Shown piece after piece: positions 17,126 through 26,723 of a stretch of 64,000 nt of DNA (within the stretch, counting starts at the first letter, position 1; each line of letters begins with the position of its first letter). A program made the translations under genes and the position numbers. Origin of the DNA: Rhizobium laguerreae. Its GTDB lineage: Bacteria > Pseudomonadota > Alphaproteobacteria > Rhizobiales > Rhizobiaceae. Location: contig NZ_MRDM01000030.1 in assembly GCF_002008165.1 (NCBI RefSeq), positions 124,001-188,000 of the forward strand. The letters are read 5' to 3'. The notes below the pieces were generated by a model that made no database searches, was not told the DNA's origin, and saw only the letters and a list, made by a program, of their open reading frames with translations.

Positions 17126-17479
17126 CTACATGACGGTGACGTAGATCTTCCGGACAGTTTCCACGGTCCGCCAGGTGCCGATAAATCCGGGTTTCATCAC
17201 GAAACTATCGCCTGCTTTGTAGGTAACCGGTTCACCGCCGTCCGGGGTGATTTCAACAACACCTTCAATGATGTGGCAGAATTCGAATGTCTCGCCCTTG
17301 ACGGAGCGCGTGAGGCCAGGAGTCGCTTCCCAGACCCCGGTATGAATCAATTCGTCTCGCGCCACGTCCTGGGCCCAGGTCTTGAACGAAGGATCACCGG
17401 AGATCAGGCGTTCAGGCCCGGGCCTCGACTCACGCGGCACTTCGGTGCTGTTGGGTATGATGGTCTTGAGGAGGGACAT
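17126..17479 (-). CDS. Small cupin protein (DUF861/EutQ-like), paralogue of 8256-8609
   Basis: 117 residues, one cupin domain (KGETFEFCHIIEGVVEI, TYKAGDSFVMKPGFIG). About 65 percent identical to the cupin at 8256. It is the third gene of a minus-strand unit after the deacylase and the GhrA-type reductase, starting 28 bases behind the latter. Biochemical role unknown. Confidence 0.8.
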   Translation of the reverse strand: MSLLKTIIPNSTEVPRESRPGPERLISGDPSFKTWAQDVARDELIHTGVWEATPGLTRSVKGETFEFCHIIEGVVEITPDGGEPVTYKAGDSFVMKPGFIGTWRTVETVRKIYVTVM

Positions 17480-17507
17480 GTTTTCTCCTTGCTCTCCTGG
17501 TTGCAGC

Positions 17508-18431
17508 TCAATAGCCGCGGTCGCGATCGACGAGCCCTATCGGGTCGCGGCCGTCGCGATGGCGCTTGATGTTGTCGATGACGGCGCGGGCCGCCGTTTC
17601 CGGTTGCGTTGCGCTTGCGATATGCGGCGTCAGAATAATCTTTGGATGGCGCCAGAAACCATGTTCGGGAGGCAAGGGCTCAGGTTCGGTAACGTCGATG
17701 ACCGCGCCCGACAGATGCCCCGCGTCGAGAGCCGCAATGAGCGCGTCGTGATCGAGTTGGGCACCGCGTCCCACGTGGATGAGCGTCGCCCCGGCTGGAA
17801 GCGTCGCTAAGAGCGAGGCGTCGAGCAGTCCTTCCGTCTCTTGCGTCAGCGGCAGGAGACAGATCAGGATGTCGGTACGCGCCAGAAACAGCGTGAGGCC
17901 GTCCGGACCGTGATAGCAATCAACATTCTCCACCTGTCGCTCCGAGCGGCTCCAGGCGGCAAGTGGAAAGCCGAAGGGTTTCAGTCGCTCGATGACGGCC
18001 GCGGCGAGCGTGCCGAGGCCCAGGATACCGATCCGCTGCTGGTTAGCTTGGCGCACAGGAAGCGAAAGCCAGGTGGCCTCGGCCTGCTGGTCAATATATG
18101 CCTTCAGTTTTCGGTGCAAAGCCAGCACCGCGAGCGTCACATATTCTTGCATCATCCGGACGATGCCGTCCTCGACCATGCGGACGAGCATGACGTTTGG
18201 GGGAAGCGTTTGCGGCTTGAATTGATCGACGCCGGCTCCGATCGAGAAGACAACCTCCAAGTTCCTGAAGCGATGAAGATCGGGCGGCACGGTCCAAGTG
18301 AGAATGTAGCGGATGTCGTCTGGATTGCGCTCCGAGATATCCATTACGAAAGGCAGGTCCGGCAGATCGCGCGCAAAAGCATCGGCGAAGACGCGGCCTC
18401 TTTCTCGATCCGAATTGAACCAGAAAACCAT
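17508..18431 (-). CDS. ghrA: Glyoxylate/hydroxypyruvate reductase A type 2-hydroxyacid dehydrogenase
   Basis: 307 residues of the D-2-hydroxyacid dehydrogenase family. The nucleotide motif is GILGLGTLAAAVIERL. The catalytic Arg is in HVGRGAQLDHDAL, the Glu in DVTEPEPLPPEH and the His in TPHIASAT, so the triad is complete. The overall pattern and short length match GhrA, which reduces glyoxylate and hydroxypyruvate. Only 9 bases separate it from the upstream deacylase gene. The coupling suggests a 2-keto or 2-hydroxy acid as substrate or product of the unit. Confidence 0.85.
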   Translation of the reverse strand: MVFWFNSDRERGRVFADAFARDLPDLPFVMDISERNPDDIRYILTWTVPPDLHRFRNLEVVFSIGAGVDQFKPQTLPPNVMLVRMVEDGIVRMMQEYVTLAVLALHRKLKAYIDQQAEATWLSLPVRQANQQRIGILGLGTLAAAVIERLKPFGFPLAAWSRSERQVENVDCYHGPDGLTLFLARTDILICLLPLTQETEGLLDASLLATLPAGATLIHVGRGAQLDHDALIAALDAGHLSGAVIDVTEPEPLPPEHGFWRHPKIILTPHIASATQPETAARAVIDNIKRHRDGRDPIGLVDRDRGY

Positions 18432-18440
18432 AGTTCCCTC

Positions 18441-19565
18441 TCAGCCTCGCAGTGTTGCGGCAAGCCGCAGGATCATTTCCTCGCAAGCAATAAGTTCGTC
18501 GAGGCGGATGAATTCGTCGGCGCGATGGGCGCGGGCGATGTCCCCCGGCCCGCAGATGATCGCGTCGATGCCAGCGGCTTGATAGAGCCCGGCTTCCGTG
18601 CCGTAGCTGACGGCAGCCAAGGTCGACGCTCCGGTTAATCCCTCCATCAGCCGGGCGAGCGGCGCGTCGACGTCAAGCGAGAGCGCGGGATAGGTGCTGC
18701 TGATTTCCCAGGTAGTGCGGAAACCGTCATTCTCGAAGGCCTCGGCAGTTGCCTTTATAGGTTCAAGAAGAACTGTTGGCGATACGCCGGGCACCGCACG
18801 TGCTTCCAGCTCCAGGACGCAGAGATCCGGAATGATGTTGACGCTGCGCCCGCCCGAGATCGTTCCGATCTGCAGGGTAGAATAAGGCGGCTCAAAGTTC
18901 TGATCTGAGGCGCTGCTTCGCAGAGCATCAATGGTCTTCAGCGTCGCATTCATTACCGCAGTCATGGCGTGAATGGCGTTCAAACCCTTGTCAGGGCGCG
19001 ACGAATGGCCAGTCGCGCCATGAATCTCGATACGGGCGGCCGCCTTTCCCTTGTGACCGCGAATTGCCACCATGCTGCTCGGTTCGCCGATAATTGCTCC
19101 CAAGGGCGGAGCGCATAGGTTGCCGATTCGCTCTAACATGTGGCGTACACCGCGGCAGCCGGCTTCCTCGTCATACGAGAAAGCGAAGTGGATCGGGCGG
19201 CTCAATGGCATCTTTGCCATAGCGGGAAGTCCGGCAAGCGCGGCGGCAAGAAAGCCCTTCATGTCGGACGCCCCCCTGCCGAAAAGCTGATCGCCCTCTG
19301 CCCGCAGGCGGAAGGGCTCCGACGTCCAGGTCCGTTCGGACGCCGAAACGACATCCATATGGCCGGAAAGAATGTAGCCGGGCTTGTCTTTCGGGCCGAT
19401 GGTGGCAAATAGATTCGCCCGATCGCCTTCCGGTCCGGGCAACACAGTCACGGTGGCGCCATGACTTTCGAGGTAGCCCTTCACCCATGCCACGATGTCG
19501 CCGTTCGGAGTCCCGACGACGGATGGAAAGCCGATAAGCTGCTCGAGTATGTCTTTAGCATTCAT
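18441..19565 (-). CDS. Acetylornithine deacetylase-type M20 hydrolase
   Basis: 374 residues from the ATG at 19565, which has GGAG in front. M20 metallopeptidase motifs: LSGHMDVV with a zinc ligand His, GRGASDMKGFLA with the bridging Asp, and SYDEEAGCRG with the catalytic Glu. The dimerisation domain contains GATGHSSRPDKGLNAI. This is the ArgE-like branch, which removes acyl groups from amino acids. As first gene of a unit with a hydroxyacid dehydrogenase it probably works in catabolism of an N-acyl amino acid rather than in arginine synthesis. Confidence 0.8.
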   Translation of the reverse strand: MNAKDILEQLIGFPSVVGTPNGDIVAWVKGYLESHGATVTVLPGPEGDRANLFATIGPKDKPGYILSGHMDVVSASERTWTSEPFRLRAEGDQLFGRGASDMKGFLAAALAGLPAMAKMPLSRPIHFAFSYDEEAGCRGVRHMLERIGNLCAPPLGAIIGEPSSMVAIRGHKGKAAARIEIHGATGHSSRPDKGLNAIHAMTAVMNATLKTIDALRSSASDQNFEPPYSTLQIGTISGGRSVNIIPDLCVLELEARAVPGVSPTVLLEPIKATAEAFENDGFRTTWEISSTYPALSLDVDAPLARLMEGLTGASTLAAVSYGTEAGLYQAAGIDAIICGPGDIARAHRADEFIRLDELIACEEMILRLAATLRG

Positions 19566-19862
19566 CCCAGGTTCTCCTTCGTGTCGATGGCACCACAAGG
19601 TATTGGCGACCACTGACCCCAGGCTCTGAGCAGCGAGCGCATTCACCATTCGAGGATCCGTCCCCGCGTTCCTGCCCATACAGTTTCCACATCCAGAAAC
19701 GCCGGTTTGCAGCACCTCAAACCGCTCGGGCCAGCCAACCACATGGATAAATCAAAGTCCGCTGGATACATGAATCCGATATCCGACTTGAATCTGACCT
19801 TGTAGCCATATGCTAAAGATGGCAATTAATGCTGAGTGAATGATCGCTTCAGGTGCCGCTTA

Positions 19863-20792
19863 ATGCTCACGTCCGACGATCTTGCCTTCTTTTCGGTCCT
19901 CACGGGCTCGAAATCTCTCGCAGAAAGCGCGAGAAAGCTGAACGTGACGCCTCCTGCGGTGACCCAGCGCCTGCGCGCGCTTGAAGAGAAGGTCGGGGTA
20001 AGGCTGATCGACCGGTCCGGACGCCACCTGCGCCTTACCGAAGAGGGCTCGTTGGTTGCTTCTCACAGCGTCATTGTCAGCGATGCCATAGACTCGCTTG
20101 CCGAAGCCTTGGCTGATCGCGAGGGTGCGGTTCGCGGGCACCTCAGGGTCGCAGCGCCTCACGGATTTGGACGGATCTACGTGGCGCCAGTCGTGGAGGC
20201 GTTTTCTCGAGAGCATCGTAGTGCCACCGCCACCCTCCAACTGTCCGACCATCCCACGGCGCTGGTCGTTGATAGCTATGAGGTGGTTGTCCACATCGGG
20301 GCATCAGCGCATCTGGATCAAGTCGTGACGACACTGGCGCCGAACCGTCGGATTCTTTGTGCAAGTCCACACTACCTGGCTTCGGCTGAACCCATTTCTA
20401 CGCCTGCCGATCTGGCGCGACATCGCTGCCTCGTCGTTCGCGAGAACGAGGAGGACGTAACGCTCTGGCGGTTCAAGGGATCAAGGCAGGAAAGTGCGAC
20501 AGTGCGCGTTAATCCCGCTATGTCGAGCAACGATGGTGCCGTCATTCGGGATTGGGCGTTGGCGGGTCAGGGCATCATGATGCGCTCTGAATGGGCCGTT
20601 GCAGAAGACCTCGCCGAGGGACGGTTGAGGCAGGTACTTCCCCATTGGCTGCTGCCGTCGGCTGATATAGTCGCCATCCTCGGATCGCGGCACGGGCGAA
20701 GTGCCCGGACTGCCGCTTTCCTGACGATGCTTCGTCTGTCGCTGAAACCACTGCCCTGGCGAGCCCGACTCGCGCAGACGCCTGGTCAATAG
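19863..20792 (+). CDS. LysR family transcriptional regulator
   Basis: 309 residues. N-terminal helix-turn-helix LAESARKLNVTPPAVTQRLRALEEKVGVRLIDRSGRH in pieces is typical of LysR; the rest is the periplasmic-binding-like effector domain. The start at 19863 fits the family N-terminus (LTSDDLAFFSVL) better than 19836. It is divergent from the deacylase unit and therefore its likely regulator. Its 3' end overlaps the convergent aldehyde dehydrogenase gene by 7 bases. Confidence 0.9.
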   Translation: MLTSDDLAFFSVLTGSKSLAESARKLNVTPPAVTQRLRALEEKVGVRLIDRSGRHLRLTEEGSLVASHSVIVSDAIDSLAEALADREGAVRGHLRVAAPHGFGRIYVAPVVEAFSREHRSATATLQLSDHPTALVVDSYEVVVHIGASAHLDQVVTTLAPNRRILCASPHYLASAEPISTPADLARHRCLVVRENEEDVTLWRFKGSRQESATVRVNPAMSSNDGAVIRDWALAGQGIMMRSEWAVAEDLAEGRLRQVLPHWLLPSADIVAILGSRHGRSARTAAFLTMLRLSLKPLPWRARLAQTPGQ

Positions 20793-22213
20793 CCAAGGAT
20801 CGACTTCGTCTCGAGATACTCTTCGAGCCCGTATACCCCATACTCGCGGCCGTTACCTGATCGCTTGTAGCCACCGAAGGCTGCCGCTCCGTCCCAAGCG
20901 GGATAGTTGATATGAACCTGGCCGGCACGGATGCGCAGTGCGACACGCCGTGCCCGCTCCGGATCTGAAGACTGGACATGGGCGCCCAATCCATAGACGG
21001 TGTCATTAGCAATGGCGATTGCCTCTTCCTCGTTCTTGTAGGGCATAATCGAAAGTACGGGACCGAAGATCTCCTCACGAGCAATCCGCATGTCGGACTT
21101 CACCTCGGAAAAGATCGTTGGCTGCGTGAAAAAGCCCCGCTCGATGCCGGCCGGCCGGCCCAGACCGCCACACAGCAGCTTGGCGCCATCGTCGATACCG
21201 GCTTGGATCATGGTTTGTATCCGCTCGAACTGGGGAAGATTAGCGATGGGACCCATGTCCGTCGCAGGATCAAGCGGAGCGCCGACTCGGATCGCACGCG
21301 CAGTGGCACTTGCCAATTCCTCCACTTCGCCGAGGCGGTGTGTGGGTACCAGCATACGCGTCGGGGCGCTGCACGACTGGCCGACATTGCGCATTCCGGC
21401 GAGCACGCCCTTGGATATGGCCTGGCTGAAGTCGGCATCATCGAGCAAAATGTTCGGCGACTTGCCGCCGAGTTCCTGAACCACTCGCTTCACCGTCGGT
21501 GCGGCCGCCTGCGCGACGAGTACTCCGGCGCGGGTAGAACCTGTGATCGAGATCATGTCGACCTCGGGATGGCTGGCGAGCGCTGCGCCAACTCTCTCGC
21601 CAGTTCCGTTGACCAGATTGAATACACCGGCCGGAACCCCGGCATCGTGCATCAACTGGGCGAAGAGCAAAGCGCTGTAAGGTGACAGTTCACTGGGCTT
21701 GAGGACGACGGTACAGCCTGCCGCAATCGCGGGAGCGACTTTGGCAGTGATCTGGTAAAGTGGCCAGTTCCAGGGGGTAATCAGAGCACAAACCCCGATC
21801 GCCTCTTTGGCGGTCGCGGTACGCCCATCAATCGTTACGAAGCGGTACTTCTCAAGAGTTTCCATCTGGACACGGATGTGCTCGGAAGCAAAGGGAACCT
21901 GGGAAGCCCGCGCGAAGCTGATCGCCGCTCCCATTTCGATTGCGAGCGCCTCCGCGAACGTCTCCGCTCTTTCTTTCAGGAGAGAATGCATCCTGCCGAG
22001 CAGACCGAGCCGTTCAGCCACAGTTGTTTGAGAGAAGGCTGGGAACGCGTTGCGCGCAGCGGCAACCGCGAGAGCGACGTGATGAGCACCGCCCGCAGCA
22101 ATATGCCCGACAACACGTTCCGACGCGGGATTCACAACAGGCAGACGGTTTACGTCCCCGGATTCCTGCCATTGCCCACCAATGTAAAACTGGTCCTCGC
22201 GTTCGGTCAGCAT
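20786..22213 (-). CDS. NAD-dependent aldehyde dehydrogenase
   Basis: 475 residues from the ATG at 22213, which is preceded by GAGGTGA. Catalytic residues are present: Glu in QELGGKSPN and Cys in GQSCSAPTR. Other landmarks are ITPWNWPLYQITAKVAPA and the C-terminal KRSGNGREYG. It stands alone, convergent with the LysR gene. The aldehyde is not indicated by context. The divergent DUF3422 gene is unrelated in function. Confidence 0.85.
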   Translation of the reverse strand: MLTEREDQFYIGGQWQESGDVNRLPVVNPASERVVGHIAAGGAHHVALAVAAARNAFPAFSQTTVAERLGLLGRMHSLLKERAETFAEALAIEMGAAISFARASQVPFASEHIRVQMETLEKYRFVTIDGRTATAKEAIGVCALITPWNWPLYQITAKVAPAIAAGCTVVLKPSELSPYSALLFAQLMHDAGVPAGVFNLVNGTGERVGAALASHPEVDMISITGSTRAGVLVAQAAAPTVKRVVQELGGKSPNILLDDADFSQAISKGVLAGMRNVGQSCSAPTRMLVPTHRLGEVEELASATARAIRVGAPLDPATDMGPIANLPQFERIQTMIQAGIDDGAKLLCGGLGRPAGIERGFFTQPTIFSEVKSDMRIAREEIFGPVLSIMPYKNEEEAIAIANDTVYGLGAHVQSSDPERARRVALRIRAGQVHINYPAWDGAAAFGGYKRSGNGREYGVYGLEEYLETKSILGY

Positions 22214-22609
22214 AATTTCACCTCGCGTCACAAAATTTGCGGCCATTCCGACCTGCCTGAGAAGATGCCCGGAAAGACTAGAAGATGACAATTCATGTCG
22301 TGTGAATGGTTGCTTAAGAAGCGTGTTAACAAAGAACACGCATTGTCGGATCTGACATTGGTGGCATCGGCCTTACCACCCGTATGTCTCTTCAAAAGCT
22401 CGTAATGGTGGGTGGGCATGGCGGCACACTCGGCGTCGACGTTAGCCGACCGATTATTGATAGTCCTGTCAACAGGAAAGCAACGCCCCTGGCTTACCGC
22501 ACAAATCGACCGCAAATTCTTTGCACCCCGGCGGGGCTTTTCAATTTGATTGCATTCGCTTCATATAGGTTCGCCGGTTCGTGTGCTTTTGGGAATGGGG
22601 AAGACAGAC
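22214..22609. other. Divergent intergenic region with an inverted repeat
   Basis: 396 bases between the aldehyde dehydrogenase (minus) and DUF3422 (plus) genes. GCGTGTT (22321-22327) and AACACGC (22335-22341) form a perfect 7-bp inverted repeat with a 7-base spacer, 108 bases upstream of the aldehyde dehydrogenase start, a possible operator. Nothing else was recognised. Confidence 0.35.
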
Positions 22610-23890
22610 ATGATTTCAAAGGGCGCAGAAGGAGCATTCTTTCCAACGGTGTCTGCTTCCGCACCACAGGTCTCTAGTCCAGCTGCCTTTGAACAGAAGG
22701 CCGCAGACTTCAACTCGGAGCTTCACGCTCGACCGTCGATTTATTTTACCGGTCCGGCGATCGTCGAGCATGTTGCTTTCATGCCATTGGATGGCGCGAT
22801 CAAGGAGTTCCACGATAGTCTCAAAGCCGACGGTGGAATTTCCGTCAGAGTTGAACGGCACACTGAGTTCGTGACTGTCACGCGGGTCCGAAAATTGGCC
22901 AGCGAGCCTGAGGGTTGGCCGGAAACTGACCTTTGTGAAGATGACTTTGCGCGGCTAGCTGGATTGAGCTCTCCTCTGCTGGTTTGCCACGTGAGTATCC
23001 TTGTCCTCGGGAACCCTCCTGACCAGCTGGGAACGGTTCTGAAAACCCTCGACTTCGGCGATACCGCCACGTCATCGATTGGCGGCGGGGCGGCGCAGGT
23101 TTGCTCCGATTTTCGCGTTCGAGAGGACAATTCAAGCAGAATCGTCCTGTTTAACAAGGACCTGAATGCACATCGCCTGGGGCGCATGGTCCGTCGCATA
23201 TTTGAGATCGAAACCTATAGGTCAATGGCGCTCCTCGGATTGCCGGAGGCGCGTCGTCTTGCCCCGCTTCTGGGCGGATATGACGCGGAACTTGTTCGGC
23301 TCACCAACCGCAACTTGAGTACGCCGGCACATCAGCACAAACAATTGCTTGAAGAGATTACTGTTCTTTCGTCGCATATCATTTCAGCCACCGCGGAGAC
23401 CAGAAACAGATTTGGCGCAACCGCCGCCTACGCCAAAATTGTTGAAGAGAGGATTGCTCTTTTACGGGAGACCCATGTCCCAGGCTTTCAAAGGTTCGGT
23501 ACCTTCGTGGAGCGACGGTTCAAGCCTGCGGTGCGTACCTGCGAAGCAACCGCGTTGAGGCTTGAGCACCTGTCAAGGGCCGCGATGCACTTGCTCGACC
23601 TGCTCCAAACGCGAATCCAGGTCGAGATTGAGTTCCAAAACGCTGCGCAGATCCAGGCGATGGCTGATCGCGCCGCGACGCAGGTTAAGATCCAGCGCGC
23701 GGTCGAAGGCTTTTCGATGATCGCAATTAGCTATTACTTGCTGAGCTTGCTGAAATTTATATATGAGACAGCAGACCACGCAGGCTTCCATTTCGATCCG
23801 ATGATCATGCTTGTCGCTGTTCCGGTGGTTGTGGGGTCTGTTGTGATCACCATACTCCGCGTCAAGCATGCCCTAAAAACAGAGAGCTAG
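22610..23890 (+). CDS. DUF3422 family membrane-anchored protein
   Basis: 426 residues from the ATG at 22610 (GGGGAAG just upstream; 22595 is an alternative). The protein has an N-terminal region starting ELHARPSIYFTGPAIVEHVAF, a long helical part, and two C-terminal hydrophobic segments near FSMIAISYYLLSLLKFIY and IMLVAVPVVVGSVVITIL that should anchor it in the inner membrane. This is the DUF3422 family, widespread in proteobacteria, with no established function. No operon partner. Confidence 0.85.
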   Translation: MISKGAEGAFFPTVSASAPQVSSPAAFEQKAADFNSELHARPSIYFTGPAIVEHVAFMPLDGAIKEFHDSLKADGGISVRVERHTEFVTVTRVRKLASEPEGWPETDLCEDDFARLAGLSSPLLVCHVSILVLGNPPDQLGTVLKTLDFGDTATSSIGGGAAQVCSDFRVREDNSSRIVLFNKDLNAHRLGRMVRRIFEIETYRSMALLGLPEARRLAPLLGGYDAELVRLTNRNLSTPAHQHKQLLEEITVLSSHIISATAETRNRFGATAAYAKIVEERIALLRETHVPGFQRFGTFVERRFKPAVRTCEATALRLEHLSRAAMHLLDLLQTRIQVEIEFQNAAQIQAMADRAATQVKIQRAVEGFSMIAISYYLLSLLKFIYETADHAGFHFDPMIMLVAVPVVVGSVVITILRVKHALKTES

Positions 23891-24142
23891 AGGTAGCGCA
23901 GCCCGAGCCGGGAATGCTCGATCAATCAACGCGGGTCTTCTGTATCTCCAGCCAGCGCTTCTGCGGAGGCGGTAGTTTTCCTACCTCCATTGCGGCGTGG
24001 TGTTGCGTTGCTGGATCACTCGGCAAAACCCCGGGTTGTGCAGGCTTTATTTGATGTAGCATGCTTTTTGAAGGGACGTGAACCGGCGACGCCCTACTCA
24101 GAATAAGCCGCTGTTGTATAATGTTAATTTATGGAGCTGTGG

Positions 24143-25798
24143 TCACATATTCGGATAGACCGGCCCCTCGCCACCCTGCGGCGGAACCCAGTTGATGTTC
24201 TGGTTGGGATCCTTGATGTCGCAGGTCTTGCAGTGGACGCAGTTCTGGGCGTTGATGACGAAGACCTCTTCGCCGTCCTTTTCCACCCATTCGTAGACGC
24301 CGGCCGGACAGTAACGCGTCGAGGGGCCGGCATAGATGTCATGCTCGGAACGCTTCTGCAGCGCCATGTCCTTGACCTGCAGATGCACCGGCTGGTCTTC
24401 TTCGTGATTGGTGTTCGACAGGAACACCGAGGAGAGGCGATCGAAGGTCAGGACGCCATCGGGCTTCGGATAGGCGATCGGCTTGTGCTGCGACGCCGGC
24501 TCCAGGCTCTCAGCATCGGTCTTGCCATGCTTCAACGTGCCGAAGACGGAAAAGCCGAACAGCGTGTTGGTCCACATGTCGAAGCCGCCGAGCGCCACGC
24601 CGAGTGCGGTGCCGAACTTCGACCACAGCGGCTTGACGTTGCGCACCCGCTTCAAATCCTTGCCGATGTCGCCCTTGCGCCATTCATTCTCGATCTCGGC
24701 CACCTCGTCATGGCTGCGGCCGGTCGCGATCGCGGCGACGATCTTCTCGGCGGCCAGCATGCCCGACAGCACCGCATTGTGGCTGCCCTTGATGCGCGGC
24801 ACGTTGACGAGACCGGCCGAACAGCCGATCAGCGCCCCGCCGGGGAAGGAGAGCTTCGGCACCGACTGGTAGCCGCCCTCGGTGATGGCACGCGCCCCAT
24901 AGGACAGCCGCTTGCCGCCCTCGAAGGTGGTGCGGATCGCCGGATGGGTCTTGAAGCGCTGGAATTCCTCGAAGGGATAGAGATAGGGGTTCTTGTAATT
25001 GAGATGGACGACGAAGCCGACGGCGACCAGATTGTCTTCCAGATGATAGAGGAAGGAGCCGCCGCCGGTCTTCATGCCGAGCGGCCAGCCGAAGGAGTGC
25101 TGCACCAGGCCCGGCCTGTGGTTTTCCGGCTTGACCTGCCAGAGTTCCTTGAGGCCGATGCCGAATTTCTGCGGTTCGCGGTCTTTTTGCAGATCGAACT
25201 TGGCGATCAGCTGCTTGGCGAGCGAGCCGCGCACGCCCTCGCCGATAAGCACATATTTGCCGAGCAGTTCCATGCCGCGGGTATAGTTCGGGCCAGGCTC
25301 GCCATTCTTCTCGATGCCCATATCGCCGGTGGCGACCCCGATGACCGCACCCTGGTCATTGTAGAGCACTTCGGTGGCGGCAAAACCCGGATAGATCTCG
25401 ACGCCGAGCTCCTCGGCCTTGGTCGCCAGCCAGCGACAGACGTTTCCGAGCGAGACGATGTAGTTGCCGTGATTGTTCATCAATGGCGGCATCAGCACAT
25501 TCGGCAGGCGAACAGAGCCGGCGGGGCCGAGCAGCAGGAAGTGATCGGCCGTGACCTTGGTCTTGAACGGTTGGTCGGCCTCGTCGCGCCAGCCGGGCAG
25601 CAGCCGGTCAATGCCGATCGGATCGACCACGGCGCCAGAGAGGATATGCGCGCCGACTTCCGCGCCCTTCTCCAGCACGACGACGGAGAGATCCGGATTG
25701 ACCTGCTTCAACCGGATCGCCGCCGAAAGACCGGCAGGCCCGGCACCGACGATCACCACGTCGAATTCCATGCTTTCGCGTTCAGGCATCTCTCTCAT
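24143..25798 (-). CDS. Electron transfer flavoprotein-ubiquinone oxidoreductase
   Basis: 551 residues, full length for ETF-QO. N-terminal FAD motif VVIVGAGPAGLSAAIRL; C-terminal [4Fe-4S] ligands in CPAGVYEW and CVHCKTCDIKDPNQN. It oxidises reduced ETF and passes electrons to ubiquinone at the inner membrane. As the last gene of the long minus-strand unit, behind folD and 27 kb EtfA/EtfB genes, it completes the electron path from the flavin demethylases encoded upstream. Confidence 0.95.
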   Translation of the reverse strand: MREMPERESMEFDVVIVGAGPAGLSAAIRLKQVNPDLSVVVLEKGAEVGAHILSGAVVDPIGIDRLLPGWRDEADQPFKTKVTADHFLLLGPAGSVRLPNVLMPPLMNNHGNYIVSLGNVCRWLATKAEELGVEIYPGFAATEVLYNDQGAVIGVATGDMGIEKNGEPGPNYTRGMELLGKYVLIGEGVRGSLAKQLIAKFDLQKDREPQKFGIGLKELWQVKPENHRPGLVQHSFGWPLGMKTGGGSFLYHLEDNLVAVGFVVHLNYKNPYLYPFEEFQRFKTHPAIRTTFEGGKRLSYGARAITEGGYQSVPKLSFPGGALIGCSAGLVNVPRIKGSHNAVLSGMLAAEKIVAAIATGRSHDEVAEIENEWRKGDIGKDLKRVRNVKPLWSKFGTALGVALGGFDMWTNTLFGFSVFGTLKHGKTDAESLEPASQHKPIAYPKPDGVLTFDRLSSVFLSNTNHEEDQPVHLQVKDMALQKRSEHDIYAGPSTRYCPAGVYEWVEKDGEEVFVINAQNCVHCKTCDIKDPNQNINWVPPQGGEGPVYPNM

Positions 25799-25817
25799 TT
25801 AGCTTCAGCCTCACTAT

Positions 25818-26720
25818 CTACGAAAATTTTGGTGGCGTCTTGCCCGCCTTACGGTGGGCCGCGATAACGGTGTTTGCCATCAGCATGGCAATCGTCATAG
25901 GGCCTACCCCACCCGGAACCGGCGTAATGACGCCGGCGACCTCCACACATTCATCGAAGGCGACATCGCCAACTAGGCGGTACGTGCCCTCGCCTCTCTC
26001 AGAGGCGGCAATGCGGTTGATGCCGACATCAATTACGGTCGCTCCCGACTTTACCCAGCTCGCCCTGACCATTTCCGGACGGCCGACCGCGGCAACGAGA
26101 ATATCTGCATTGCGGCAGATCCCGGAAAGATTCTCGGTGCGCGAATGAGCAGTCGTCACAGTCGCATTGGCGGCAAGCAGCAGCGCCGACATCGGCTTTC
26201 CGAAGAGGTTGGAGCGGCCTATCACAACGGCGCTGAGCCCAGAGAGGTCTTCGCCATGGGTGCGGCGCACGAGGATCATCGCTCCGGCCGGCGTGCAGGA
26301 GACGAGGCCTCCATCAAGATCGCCAGTCGCCAACTTGCCGGCATTTACAATGTGCAGGCCGTCAACATCCTTCTCCGGCCTGATCGACTGAATGATCGAG
26401 TCGGAGTTGAGGTGCCTCGGCAGCGGCAATTGGACGAGGATGCCGTGGATGGTCTCATCGGCGTTGAGCGCCTCGACGATTGTCGCAAGCTCTTCTTGGG
26501 TTGCTCCTTCGGGCAGAGTGTGCTGAATCGAATTGAAGCCGCATTCTCTTGCCATCCGGCTTTTCGCTCCGACATAGGCGTGGCTTGCCGGATCCTCGCC
26601 AACAATGACTACGGCAAGACCCGGCTTGACCCCGGTATCCTTTTCGAGCGCCAACGTCGCTGATTTCACGGCGTCATTTATCGAGGCGGCAACTTGCTTC
26701 CCATCGATTTTTGTCGCCAT
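25818..26720 (-). CDS. folD: Bifunctional methylenetetrahydrofolate dehydrogenase/cyclohydrolase
   Basis: 300 residues. The catalytic lysine is in YVGAKSRM; QLPLPRHLN and PEKDVDGLH are family signatures, and VVIGRSNLFGKPM is the dinucleotide site. It converts 5,10-methylene-THF to 10-formyl-THF. Its placement 3 bases behind purU marks it as part of the dedicated methyl-to-formate branch rather than general folate metabolism; a housekeeping copy is expected elsewhere in the genome. Confidence 0.95.
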   Translation of the reverse strand: MATKIDGKQVAASINDAVKSATLALEKDTGVKPGLAVVIVGEDPASHAYVGAKSRMARECGFNSIQHTLPEGATQEELATIVEALNADETIHGILVQLPLPRHLNSDSIIQSIRPEKDVDGLHIVNAGKLATGDLDGGLVSCTPAGAMILVRRTHGEDLSGLSAVVIGRSNLFGKPMSALLLAANATVTTAHSRTENLSGICRNADILVAAVGRPEMVRASWVKSGATVIDVGINRIAASERGEGTYRLVGDVAFDECVEVAGVITPVPGGVGPMTIAMLMANTVIAAHRKAGKTPPKFS

Positions 26721-26723
26721 CCC

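Noticed and set aside
16988..17569. 193-residue plus-strand frame over the cupin gene
   Set aside because: Overlaps a terminator hairpin and runs antisense to the cupin gene, whose paralogue confirms the minus strand as coding.
23950..24010. Stem GGTAG/CTACC with T-rich loop downstream of the DUF3422 gene as terminator
   Set aside because: The stem is only five base pairs plus a bulge and there is no T-run after it.
24131..25867. 578-residue plus-strand frame opposite ETF-QO
   Set aside because: Very long but antisense to a complete, motif-rich ETF-QO gene; composition is that of a mirror frame.
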